NCBI GenBank assembly: GCA_009923375.1
Contig: RFTO01000029.1
Span: 1 to 10,111, forward strand
DNA from: Actinomycetota bacterium
Lineage (GTDB): Bacteria > Actinomycetota > Actinomycetes > S36-B12 > UBA5976
Length of the DNA stretch: 10,111 nucleotides
Direction of reading: 5' to 3'
The notes beneath the pieces were generated by a model. The model was given only the letters and a program-made list of their open reading frames with translations, was not told where the DNA came from and did no database searches. Positions 1 to 7,478 of this stretch are shown one piece after another (positions within the stretch are counted from its first letter, which is position 1; each line of letters starts with the position of its first letter). The translations under genes were made by a program, and so were the position numbers.

Positions 1-794
1 TGAACTCCACTGTTGCGGCAGCGCTGGTCGCCGCGAAGTTACATATTGCCTCGGCGCACGTGGAAGCCGGCCTTCGTTCTTTCGACATGACCATGCCCGA
101 AGAAGTGAACCGCATCCTCACCGATCAGCTCGCAAGCCTTCTCTTGGTCACCAGTGAGGACGCCACCGAGCACTTGCTGCGCGAGGGCGCTGCCCGCGAG
201 AAGATCCACTTCGTTGGCAATCCGATGATTGACACCCTGATGTCTCAGCGCCATAAATTCGACGCCGTCTCTGCCCGCGCTGAATATGGAATTGACGGCG
301 ATTACGTCATCGCAACTCTCCACCGGCCAGGGAATGTGGATGATGAAGACGACGCCCGCGCTGTCGCCACCGCTCTGCGCGAGATCAGTGAGGTGGCGCC
401 AGTCATGCTGCCACTACACCCACGTGGTCGCGACCTGCTGATGCGCGTTGGCTTGAGCGAGGCGCCGAACGTCCGAGTGCTCGACCCCTTGGGTTACATC
501 GAGTTCATGTCGCTCGTCAGCGGCGCGAGCGCAGTGGTCACCGACTCTGGCGGAGTCCAGGAGGAGACAACCATCCTCGGCGTTCCTTGCTTCACGCTTC
601 GACCAAACACCGAGCGCCCGGTCACCATTACTGCCGGTACCAACCGCCTCGTCACAGTGGACGTGGTCGCGAGTCTGGTCGCTGATGCGATTCGCGCTGG
701 CAAGCCTGCGGATTGGCCGACCCCGCCGCTGTGGGATGGTCGGGCCGGCGAGCGCATCGCCGACGTGATCTGCACCTGGCTGGCACAGAAGTAA
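1..794 (+). CDS. wecB: UDP-N-acetylglucosamine 2-epimerase (non-hydrolysing), 5'-truncated by window edge
   Basis: This cytoplasmic enzyme interconverts UDP-GlcNAc and UDP-ManNAc, supplying ManNAc units for surface polymers. The reading frame is open from base 3, so the start lies outside the window. About 263 residues are visible; the family usually has 360-380, so roughly the first 100 are missing. The GTG at 60 is internal and is not the start. Seen in order: HVEAGLRS (about 57-80), MPEEVNR (about 93-113), TLHRPGNVDD (about 316-345) and DSGGVQEE (543-566). These match the conserved Glu, Glu, His and UDP-binding Ser/Glu positions of the WecB/MnaA family. The gene ends in TAA, 16 bases before the next gene, and starts the visible part of the glycopolymer operon. 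The dehydrogenase two genes downstream is its likely pathway partner. The family call is very secure. Allosteric or hydrolysing variants are not indicated. Confidence 0.95.
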   Translation, partial: NSTVAAALVAAKLHIASAHVEAGLRSFDMTMPEEVNRILTDQLASLLLVTSEDATEHLLREGAAREKIHFVGNPMIDTLMSQRHKFDAVSARAEYGIDGDYVIATLHRPGNVDDEDDARAVATALREISEVAPVMLPLHPRGRDLLMRVGLSEAPNVRVLDPLGYIEFMSLVSGASAVVTDSGGVQEETTILGVPCFTLRPNTERPVTITAGTNRLVTVDVVASLVADAIRAGKPADWPTPPLWDGRAGERIADVICTWLAQK

Positions 795-810
795 TCTCGA
801 GGCGGCTGCG

Positions 811-2229
811 ATGACCACACGCGTGTTGTTGGTGACCACCAATGGCACGGGTATGGGTCATCTCGCGCGAATGACTGCCGTTGCCCTTGCCGGTAAACGA
901 ACTGGCGAGATCGAGCCGTTCATCCTCACAATGTCGGTTGCCGCTCCGATGGCAGCCCAGATGGGGATTCCGGTTGAGTATTGCCCCAGCACCCAACGCG
1001 GTTGGCACGCGCATTGGGAGTGGGATGCCTATTTGCGCGAACGACTCGCCTTGCTGATTGAGCACCTCAACATCGATGTGGTGATGTTCGACGGAGTAAT
1101 GCCGTACGACGGGTTGTTGGCAGTGATGCCGCAGTTCCCTCGGGTGAGATTCGTGTGGTGTCGCCGAGGTATGTGGAGACGGGATGCAAAAGTTGCTCGC
1201 CGCGCTCTTGCCCGGGCTAGGTTCTTCGACGCAGTTATCGAGCCGGGCGACCTTGCCAGCAGTGCCGACAATGGACGGACTGCCAAAGCAGTGAATGTAA
1301 TCCGCACATCTTCAGTGAGTTTGACGGCTGATGTGGACATGCTCCCTCGTGACGCGGCCAGAGCTGAGCTGGGCCTGGATGCATCGGGACGATATGTGTT
1401 CTTCGCCTTCGGATCGGGGTTAACTGGCGACAGCGCAACGGTGCTCAGAGCGTTGGTAAGCGCTGCAACGCTGCACCGAAGCACAAATGCGGTGAGTGGT
1501 TCACCATGGCAAGCCTGGCAGGTGGCCACAGTGAAACCTTGGCGTGATGCACAGGCGGCAGCGGGAGTGCTTTACATCGACCGAGTGTTTCCGCTGGTGA
1601 GATACCTCCGCGCTTTCGACGCGGTGGTGACTTCCGCTGGCTACAACGCAGTCCACGAGTTCGTCAGCGCAGGAATGCCGTGCGTTGTTGTCCCAAACTC
1701 TGCATCTGTCACCGACGACCAAGAGGCCCGCGCCGGACAACTCCAACTGCAGGGGCTGGCCTTAACTTCCTCTGCGAGCGCAGAGCCACTCAATCACGCG
1801 TTTTCGGCCTTACTCGATGGCTGGGTCCCCACAAACACAGCACCTGCCTGCAATGGATCGGCAGAAATTGCCACCGTCCTAGCCACGCTAGCCGCCAGGA
1901 CTGACTCACCTGAGTTATCCGGCGCCGCCGTTGGCGAAATGTCCCGCCAACAATCCAGGATTGACACGAAACTGGCGCTCATGCGGCTCGTTGGGCCGGT
2001 GCTGATCAGCGCCCTTCGACGCCTCCGAGGTCGACGCAGCGCGGCCATCGCAGTGAACGCAGTGGTCATCACCGACGATCTAGCGCAGGTCGCTGCGCAC
2101 CCTGCAGACGCCGCCATCGAGCACCTGATCACCACCAATCACTCATTGACATCTGGCCCGAGCACCGCCGTTGCCTACGAGCGGGCGCGGCGCGAACTCG
2201 TGCGAAAGGTCTACTCAAGTAGGCTCTGA
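811..2229 (+). CDS. GT-B fold glycosyltransferase (MurG/UGT-like)
   Basis: This is a probable cytoplasmic or membrane-associated glycosyltransferase using a nucleotide-sugar donor. The 472-residue product begins with a beta strand and a glycine-rich loop, NGTGMGHLARM (residues 11-21), as in the acceptor-side domain of MurG/UGT-type enzymes. The second half has the donor-binding pattern SAGYNAVHEFVSAGMP (275-290) followed by VVPN and DDQEARA (302-308), like the end of GT28/GT1 enzymes. No signal peptide or membrane segment is evident. The ATG at 811 is supported by GAGG at 799-802, 8 bases upstream. Residues from about 370 onward extend beyond the recognisable GT-B core and match no domain I know. 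The gene sits between the epimerase and the dehydrogenase, 3 bases before the latter, so it probably acts on the same polymer. Donor and acceptor cannot be told from sequence. Confidence 0.8.
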   Translation: MTTRVLLVTTNGTGMGHLARMTAVALAGKRTGEIEPFILTMSVAAPMAAQMGIPVEYCPSTQRGWHAHWEWDAYLRERLALLIEHLNIDVVMFDGVMPYDGLLAVMPQFPRVRFVWCRRGMWRRDAKVARRALARARFFDAVIEPGDLASSADNGRTAKAVNVIRTSSVSLTADVDMLPRDAARAELGLDASGRYVFFAFGSGLTGDSATVLRALVSAATLHRSTNAVSGSPWQAWQVATVKPWRDAQAAAGVLYIDRVFPLVRYLRAFDAVVTSAGYNAVHEFVSAGMPCVVVPNSASVTDDQEARAGQLQLQGLALTSSASAEPLNHAFSALLDGWVPTNTAPACNGSAEIATVLATLAARTDSPELSGAAVGEMSRQQSRIDTKLALMRLVGPVLISALRRLRGRRSAAIAVNAVVITDDLAQVAAHPADAAIEHLITTNHSLTSGPSTAVAYERARRELVRKVYSSRL

Positions 2230-2232
2230 GCC

Positions 2233-3492
2233 ATGTCTCAACGCCTTGTAATCCTTGGGCTTGGCTATGTCGGCCTGCCCCTCGTCGAAGCCGCTGTCGA
2301 AACTGGTTGGCAGGTGACTGGATTCGATGTCTCCACTGCTGTGGTGGACGGCCTGAATGCCGGAAAATCCCACGTGGACGACCTCTCAGACGCCACCATC
2401 GCCGGCTTACTCGCCAAGGGTTTCACAGCCACCACCGATGACAGTGTGCTCGCCGACGCCGATGTCGCGGTCATCTGCGTGCCAACGCCACTTGCAGATG
2501 ATGGTGGGCCTGATTTGCGTGCGGTGCTGAGTGCAACCCGCACCATCGCCAAGCACCTACACAAGGGAATGCTCGTGGTGCTCGAATCCACCACCTACCC
2601 CGGCACCACAGATGAGGATGTGCGGCCGATTCTTGAGGCTGGTGGGCTCATTGCAGGCACCGACTTCAATCTGGCGTTCTCCCCCGAGCGCATCGACCCG
2701 GGTAACCCGGTCTACGGGATGCGCAACACCCCGAAGGTGGTCGGCGGTCAGACTCCAGCATGCACCGACCGCTGCGCAGATTTTTATGGCTCCTTTGTTG
2801 AGAAGGTTGTGCGCGCCCGCGGCACCCGCGAAGCGGAGGCAGCCAAGATCCTGGAAAACACTTTCCGCCACGTGAACATCGCCTTGATGAACGAGATGGC
2901 CCGCTTCTGCCACGAATTGGGTATCGACCTGTGGGATGTCATCGATGCTGCCAAGACCAAGCCCTTCGGCTTCATGCCTTTCTACCCTGGCCCTGGCGTT
3001 GGCGGTCACTGCATCCCGATCGACCCGAACTACCTTTCCTACAAGGTGCGCGCCGACCTTGGCTACCCATTCCGTTTTGTTGAGCTGGCACAAGAGATCA
3101 ACAACACCATGCCGGCCTACACCGTTTCGCGCATCTCAGAGTTGCTCAATGAGCGCAGCAAGCCGCTGCGCGGCTCCAGAATCCTGCTGTTGGGTGTCAC
3201 TTACAAGCCAGATATCAGCGACCAACGCGAGACCCCATCGCGACCCGTCGCCGACCAACTCATCGCCAAGGGCGCTGACGTCGTTTTCCACGACCCTCAT
3301 GTGAAGACGTGGACGGTGGCAACCGGCGACCTCACCTGCGTTGACAACCTCCTTGATGAAGTGAAGCGGGCAGACATCACAGTCGTCCTGCAAACGCACA
3401 CCGCGTACAACTTCGATGAGATCGCTGCCGCTGGTGGAACCATCTTCGATACTCGAGGCAAGCTACGCCAAGCCGGCGTCACTCGCCTCTGA
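2233..3492 (+). CDS. UDP-N-acetylhexosamine 6-dehydrogenase (WecC/WbpA type)
   Basis: This enzyme of the UDP-glucose/GDP-mannose dehydrogenase family oxidises the C6 hydroxyl of a nucleotide sugar to a carboxylate using two NAD+. The 419-residue product has family length. It shows the NAD-binding loop GLGYVGLP (residues 9-16), FSPERIDPG (149-157), the central AAKILENTFRHVNIA with K205 and N209, and PGPGVGGHCIPIDP with catalytic Cys260. The C-terminal UDP-binding domain contains GVTYKPDISDQRETP (321-335). The KTKPFGFMPFYPGPG stretch resembles enzymes acting on UDP-HexNAc (WbpA, WecC, TviB) more than UDP-glucose dehydrogenases. With the epimerase in the same operon, UDP-ManNAc to UDP-ManNAcA is the favoured reaction; direct oxidation of UDP-GlcNAc remains possible. 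The ATG starts 3 bases after the previous stop, which suggests coupled translation. Confidence 0.93.
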   Translation: MSQRLVILGLGYVGLPLVEAAVETGWQVTGFDVSTAVVDGLNAGKSHVDDLSDATIAGLLAKGFTATTDDSVLADADVAVICVPTPLADDGGPDLRAVLSATRTIAKHLHKGMLVVLESTTYPGTTDEDVRPILEAGGLIAGTDFNLAFSPERIDPGNPVYGMRNTPKVVGGQTPACTDRCADFYGSFVEKVVRARGTREAEAAKILENTFRHVNIALMNEMARFCHELGIDLWDVIDAAKTKPFGFMPFYPGPGVGGHCIPIDPNYLSYKVRADLGYPFRFVELAQEINNTMPAYTVSRISELLNERSKPLRGSRILLLGVTYKPDISDQRETPSRPVADQLIAKGADVVFHDPHVKTWTVATGDLTCVDNLLDEVKRADITVVLQTHTAYNFDEIAAAGGTIFDTRGKLRQAGVTRL

Positions 3493-3500
3493 CTGATTAC

Positions 3501-3504
3501 AGGA
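3501..3504 (+). promoter_or_regulatory. Ribosome binding site of the ABC permease gene
   Basis: AGGA lies 4 bases before the ATG at 3509, in the 16-base gap after the dehydrogenase stop. The spacing is short but usable. It favours the ATG at 3509 over the in-frame ATG at 3521. Confidence 0.5.
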
Positions 3505-3508
3505 CCAG

Positions 3509-4354
3509 ATGACCGCGCTCATGCCCACCGAGGACGCACTTACGAGTGTGCATGACCGCACGCCCTTGTGGCGCTCGCTGAAGGACTCCTGGCGCTACCG
3601 GCACTTCGCGCAGCAGCTGGCACTGAGTCGGATTATGGCCTCGCGAACAGACAACAAGCTGGGTTTGCTGTGGGAGTTTTTGAACCCGCTGATGACTGCG
3701 CTGGTTTATTACCTCGCTTTCGGTTTGGTCCTTGGCACCCGCAAGGGAGTCGAGAACTTCGAGGTGTTTCTCTTGTGCGGGGTGTTCACTTGGGCGTTGA
3801 TGAGCGGCAGTTTGGTTGAGTGCTCAGAATCTCTGGCCCGCAACTCGCGCATCATCTTGACGATGCGCTTCCCCACTCTGGTGCTGCCTTTATCGGTGGC
3901 ATTGCGACAGTTGCTGACCTGGATACCGATGATGGCCGTCGTCATCATCTCCGCACTTACCAGCGGCGAGCAACTGCGGGTGAACTGGTTGGTGCTGATC
4001 CCTGCCACCCTGCTGTCCATCATGTTCGGCTCGGGCGTCGGGCTGCTTCTTGCCCACCTAGCTGCTCGCACGCGCGATGTCGCATCCTTCCTGCCATTCA
4101 CCTTGAGAGCGTGGATGTTCCTCTCTGGGGTGTTCTACGACCCGATGGTGCGCTTCAAGCACGTCCACGGACCAGTTGGCTGGTTCTTCCACTACAACCC
4201 TGCCTCGGTGTTAATGGAAATGACCCGTGGTGCCTTCCTCCACACGGTCGGCATTACCCATCGGCAGTGGATCTCCGTGATTGTTCTCTCCGTTGTCTTA
4301 TTCGTGGCGGGCACATTGACCTTCTGGAGCAAGGAGGGTCCGCATGACGCATGA
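3509..4354 (+). CDS. ABC-2 type polysaccharide export permease (TagG/Wzm-like)
   Basis: This is the membrane half of an ABC exporter that moves a lipid-linked polysaccharide or teichoic-acid-like polymer across the cytoplasmic membrane. The 281-residue product has a cytoplasmic N-terminus with an amphipathic stretch (about 28-48), then the family signature around LGLLWEFLNPL (51-61). About six hydrophobic segments follow, near residues 60-77, 87-103, 122-150, 160-183, 197-212 and 254-273. The length matches Wzm/TagG permeases, including the mycobacterial galactan exporter permease. The gene overlaps the ATPase gene by 11 bases, as expected for a two-subunit transporter made in equal amounts. 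The substrate is inferred from the neighbouring sugar-nucleotide and glycosyltransferase genes, not from the permease itself. Confidence 0.93.
   Translation: MTALMPTEDALTSVHDRTPLWRSLKDSWRYRHFAQQLALSRIMASRTDNKLGLLWEFLNPLMTALVYYLAFGLVLGTRKGVENFEVFLLCGVFTWALMSGSLVECSESLARNSRIILTMRFPTLVLPLSVALRQLLTWIPMMAVVIISALTSGEQLRVNWLVLIPATLLSIMFGSGVGLLLAHLAARTRDVASFLPFTLRAWMFLSGVFYDPMVRFKHVHGPVGWFFHYNPASVLMEMTRGAFLHTVGITHRQWISVIVLSVVLFVAGTLTFWSKEGPHDA
4331..4337 (+). promoter_or_regulatory. Strong Shine-Dalgarno site for the ABC ATPase gene
   Basis: AAGGAGG lies inside the end of the permease gene, 6 bases before the ATG at 4344. It fixes that start, giving an 11-base overlap with the permease, rather than the out-of-frame ATG at 4351. 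It is the best ribosome binding site in the operon, which suggests the ATPase is initiated independently as well as by coupling. Confidence 0.75.
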
Positions 4355-5156
4355 CCTTCCCGAAGCGATGATCAAGCAGCCAGAGACGCACCGCGACGCG
4401 ACAATTGACGTGCGCGATATCATCGCGACGTACAAAGTCCGCACTCAACGTGGCGCCTCCGGTGTCGCTAACCTGCGTGCCCGCACTGTTGGTTCAATCA
4501 GCGAAGTGCACGCCCTGCGCGGGGTTTCCTTCACCGCCTACCAAGGTGAGTCCATCGCCATCGTCGGCCGCAACGGCGCAGGCAAATCGACTCTTTTGCG
4601 CATCATGTCTGGGCTACAGCGTCCCACAGCAGGTGAAGTGCTCGCAGTTGAGCACCCAACGCTGCTCGGAGTGGATGCGGCTTTGATGCCGCAGATCTCT
4701 GGCGCTAGGAACATCACCTTGGGCTGCCTTGCTCTGGGCATGACCCCTGCAGAGGTGGAAGAGATTCGTCCAAGCATCATTGAGATGTCAGGCATCAAGG
4801 AGTTCATTCATAACCCGCTGAACACTTACTCCTCGGGGATGAAGGCACGTTTGCGTTTCGCCATTTCAACCGCCCGGACGCCGCGGCTGCTGATGGTGGA
4901 TGAAGCGCTATCCACCGGCGACGAGGTGTTCCGCGGTCGCAGCGAGGAGCGGATCCGAAGTGTCCTCGACGGGGCAGGCACTGTGCTGATCGTCAGCCAC
5001 TCCATGGTCGCAGTCCAAGACCTCTGCACGCGAGGCATCTGGCTACATGAAGGCAGGGTCCACATGGATGGACCGATCATGGAGGTGTCCGAGAAATATC
5101 GCAGCTGGGCGCTGGCTGAGGACCGCCGGCAGCGGGGCTTGGACAAGAACCAATAA
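4344..5156 (+). CDS. ABC transporter ATPase for polysaccharide export (TagH/Wzt-like, short form)
   Basis: This cytoplasmic ATPase powers the permease encoded just upstream. The 270-residue product has Walker A GRNGAGKST (residues 75-83), the signature YSSGMKARL (162-170), Walker B LLMVDEALS (182-190) and the switch histidine in VSHS (His219). The SGARNI stretch (119-124) after Walker A and the YSSGM form of the signature are typical of the TagH/Wzt/KpsT group, not of importers. About 30 residues precede the core, with the HALRGVSF strand at 56-63. The protein stops about 50 residues after the H-loop, so it lacks the C-terminal carbohydrate-binding domain of long Wzt proteins that recognise capped O-antigen. 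Export is therefore unlikely to depend on an ATPase-bound terminal cap. The gene ends 2 bases before the next one. Confidence 0.95.
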   Translation: MTHDLPEAMIKQPETHRDATIDVRDIIATYKVRTQRGASGVANLRARTVGSISEVHALRGVSFTAYQGESIAIVGRNGAGKSTLLRIMSGLQRPTAGEVLAVEHPTLLGVDAALMPQISGARNITLGCLALGMTPAEVEEIRPSIIEMSGIKEFIHNPLNTYSSGMKARLRFAISTARTPRLLMVDEALSTGDEVFRGRSEERIRSVLDGAGTVLIVSHSMVAVQDLCTRGIWLHEGRVHMDGPIMEVSEKYRSWALAEDRRQRGLDKNQ

Positions 5157-5158
5157 CC

Positions 5159-6250
5159 ATGCGCGTCGCCATCGCTACGTGCGTCCATCATCCGCTTGAC
5201 GCCCGGATTTACGCCCGGCAGATCGAAGCGCTGTTGGGAGCAGGCCACGATGTCGCCTACGCCGCCCCTTTTACCGCCACTGGCACACCAGCCGATGAGC
5301 GCTTGGAATGTCATGATGTTCCACGCGCTGTCGGCTTACGTCGGCGTCATGCCGTGGCGATGACAACCGCATGGATGCGTGCGGTTTCCACCGATGTGGA
5401 TGTCCTGCTCGTTCACGACATCGAGCTTGCGCGGGCGTTGTGCAAGTTCCCCGTATCAGCTGCGGCCGTGTGGGATGTGCACGAAAATAATCCCGAGGCC
5501 ATTGCGTCCAGGCCATATCTGCCGAGAATGCTCCGACCGTTCGTGCGCTCGCTGGCCCGCAGGTGGGAGCAGCGAGCCGAAGATTCGCTGCGGTTAATCC
5601 TGGCTGAGACTTCCTACCTGGCGCGCTTCACTCAACCTCACCCAGTTGTCCTGAATCTCCCATGGGTGGTAGCCGATCAGGAGCCGCTCACCTCGGGTGA
5701 CCATGCCCGAGAGGTCGTTTACGTCGGCAGCATCACACAAGCACGAGGGGTGCGCGAGATGATTGACCTTGCCTCCTTACTCGAACCCGACGGCATCGGT
5801 GTGACGCTCATCGGTCCGGTCGATGACGAGTGTGCCCGCACCCTGCTTGCAAGCTCTCCGGCGAATCTGACGTGGCTGGGAAGGCTTCCGAATGCTGAAG
5901 CGCTCAACCACGTCCGCAGCAGCCTTGCAGGCCTCTCACTTCTCCATGACCTGCCGAATTTCGCCGGATCGATGCCCACCAAAGTTCTGGAGTATCTGGC
6001 ACAGGGGACACCCGTGGTGACCACGCCATTGCCACTGGCTGCCGAAGTGGTCTCGAGCATGGATGCGGGAGTCGTCGTGCCGTTTGCTGACGCCCGTGCC
6101 GCAGCGGATGCTGTCCGCGCCATCGCGTCCAATCCTGCTATGCGCAGCGGCATGAGTGAGCGCGGGAGATCAGGTGTACTCAAGAATTACAACTGGGCAA
6201 CGGCAAGTGGTGATTTTGTGAGGCTGCTCGAGGATTGGGCAGCGCACTAG
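5159..6250 (+). CDS. GT4-like glycosyltransferase
   Basis: This is a probable retaining GT-B glycosyltransferase that adds a sugar to the polymer or its linkage unit on the cytoplasmic side of the membrane. The 363-residue product starts with a first strand followed by HHPLDARIYARQIEALLGAG (residues 10-29), which is typical of the acceptor domain of GT4 enzymes. WDVHENNPE (105-113) is the frequent D-x-H-E element of this subgroup. The donor domain begins near REVVYVGSI (184-192) and contains MPTKVLEYLAQGTPVV (272-287), the usual nucleotide-sugar binding segment with Glu278. There is no signal peptide. The ATG follows the ATPase stop by 2 bases with no good ribosome binding site, which suggests translational coupling. 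It is the last gene of the + strand operon. Donor and acceptor specificity are unknown. Confidence 0.88.
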   Translation: MRVAIATCVHHPLDARIYARQIEALLGAGHDVAYAAPFTATGTPADERLECHDVPRAVGLRRRHAVAMTTAWMRAVSTDVDVLLVHDIELARALCKFPVSAAAVWDVHENNPEAIASRPYLPRMLRPFVRSLARRWEQRAEDSLRLILAETSYLARFTQPHPVVLNLPWVVADQEPLTSGDHAREVVYVGSITQARGVREMIDLASLLEPDGIGVTLIGPVDDECARTLLASSPANLTWLGRLPNAEALNHVRSSLAGLSLLHDLPNFAGSMPTKVLEYLAQGTPVVTTPLPLAAEVVSSMDAGVVVPFADARAAADAVRAIASNPAMRSGMSERGRSGVLKNYNWATASGDFVRLLEDWAAH

Positions 6251-6254
6251 CCCT

Positions 6255-7394
6255 TCAGTGGCTAATCGTCACGCCCAACTCGGTGGCAATGGCGTCGCGA
6301 ATCCGCAGCAATTCCGCAGTTGACTGCTGACGCAGCGTCTCAACCGACTCAGGTGCAATAGGCGCTGGCAGGGCCGCAACGATGTGAGGCATTTGCGCAG
6401 ATGAGTAATGACTCATCAAGTCTTCGCGGTCAATACGAATCAGAAAATTACGTGACTTCGTGGTGGGCATGATGACAACCGACGGCACGGCATACATGGT
6501 GGCCACCACCGTTCCGTGGAACTTCATCGATGCGAAGACAGTGCACTCCCCGATTGCGCGTGAGAGCACGCTGATGTCTTGCGAGTACACCAGCTCCTCA
6601 TCTGGCAACAGCATCCGCTTGGCATCCTCGCGATCACGCAGGCCGACCGCATCCACGCCGAGGATCACATGGCGCACTTTGTATCCGAGCTCCTGCATCC
6701 GCCGGGCTGCGATGTGAATGTGTTCGTAGTCGGCATCTCGATCGGGGTAACGCTCTGGATCGAGGTAGCGGGTGGTGTAGCCGAACACGGGTTGCACTGG
6801 CTTGACAGCAGCCGGTAAGTCCAGTGCGCACACCAGGTCGGGAGCGTCAGTTAGGGTCGCGGTCGGCTGCAGGTGCTGCTCGATCCACGCACGACTTTGC
6901 GGGTCGCGTGCGTAGATGTACTTCACACTCGGGTGCTGGAAAAATTCGCGCATTCCCCGCACGATCCACTCCACGTTGTTTCCCCAACGGGGAACGCCAA
7001 CGCCACCGATGAAGACAGGCTTCGTCAAATAGTGCTTATGCCAGTACAAATCCGAAAAACTCCACGGCACCACCAGGTCGCCGCCACCAATGACGATGGC
7101 ATCCACCTTGGCCACCGCCCGCGCGATACCCCGGCTGTAATAGGGCTTCGCCTGCATATCCGGCAACACTCGAACCTCAAAATGTGGCTCTAAGAATTGC
7201 CGCCAGACGTCGACAAAGAGCTCATCCCCGTAATTTCCCCAACCGAAGAAGCCGACCAAGCCAATGACGGGCTTCTTACGCCGCCAACGGGAGAGCTTGA
7301 CCTCGGCACCGAAAAATAAGTGGTTAAGGCGTCGACGCAGTCGTTTCGCGAGCGACAGTTCAGACACAGGCATCGAGTGTAGTCGGCGCACCAT
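6255..7394 (-). CDS. Polysaccharide pyruvyl transferase family protein (CsaB-like)
   Basis: Members of this family transfer pyruvate from phosphoenolpyruvate to a sugar, forming a ketal that gives the polymer negative charge; CsaB does this on secondary cell wall polymers. The 379-residue product has a basic N-terminus (residues 1-41, with RLRRRLN and RWRRKK) that may contact membrane. Then come GFFGWGNYGDE (48-58, the N-x-GDE motif), the IGGGD loop (102-106), YARDPQS (161-167) with DAPDL (183-187), and SMKFHGTVVATMYAVPSVVI (289-308). The last corresponds to the family RLHxxxxA-G-P pattern with Lys in place of the usual Arg. No signal peptide is seen. The ATG at 7394 is the first start after an in-frame TAA; the ATG at 7373 is an alternative. 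Ribosome binding is weak at both. The exact acceptor, and whether pyruvate is the donor here, are inferred from the family. Confidence 0.85.
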   Translation of the reverse strand: MVRRLHSMPVSELSLAKRLRRRLNHLFFGAEVKLSRWRRKKPVIGLVGFFGWGNYGDELFVDVWRQFLEPHFEVRVLPDMQAKPYYSRGIARAVAKVDAIVIGGGDLVVPWSFSDLYWHKHYLTKPVFIGGVGVPRWGNNVEWIVRGMREFFQHPSVKYIYARDPQSRAWIEQHLQPTATLTDAPDLVCALDLPAAVKPVQPVFGYTTRYLDPERYPDRDADYEHIHIAARRMQELGYKVRHVILGVDAVGLRDREDAKRMLLPDEELVYSQDISVLSRAIGECTVFASMKFHGTVVATMYAVPSVVIMPTTKSRNFLIRIDREDLMSHYSSAQMPHIVAALPAPIAPESVETLRQQSTAELLRIRDAIATELGVTISH

Positions 7395-7478
7395 CCCATT
7401 CGCCGTGGTCGCAACACCGCCAGCGTCCGTTGCTTACACCGTGAATCACCGAGTGAATCTGTTTGGGAGTCGGGCTGC
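7395..7478. other. Intergenic gap with imperfect palindrome
   Basis: This is the only sizeable gene-free gap, 84 bases between two - strand genes. It contains GAATCAC CGA GTGAATC (7443-7459), two 7-base arms pairing except for one A-A mismatch. The unit GTGAATC also recurs directly at 7441 and 7453, 12 bases apart. No T-run follows on either strand, so it is not a convincing intrinsic terminator. It could be an operator or simply chance. I see no clear -35/-10 promoter here. Confidence 0.25.

Noticed and set aside
2557..3093. Long open frame on the - strand inside the dehydrogenase gene
   Set aside because: The + strand frame has every motif of a known enzyme family. The opposite frame has no recognisable motif and is a by-product of high-GC codon use.
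6248..6264. TAGCC/GGCTA inverted repeat as a bidirectional terminator
   Set aside because: The stem is only 5 bp with a 7-base loop and no T-run on either strand, and it overlaps both gene ends; too weak to call.
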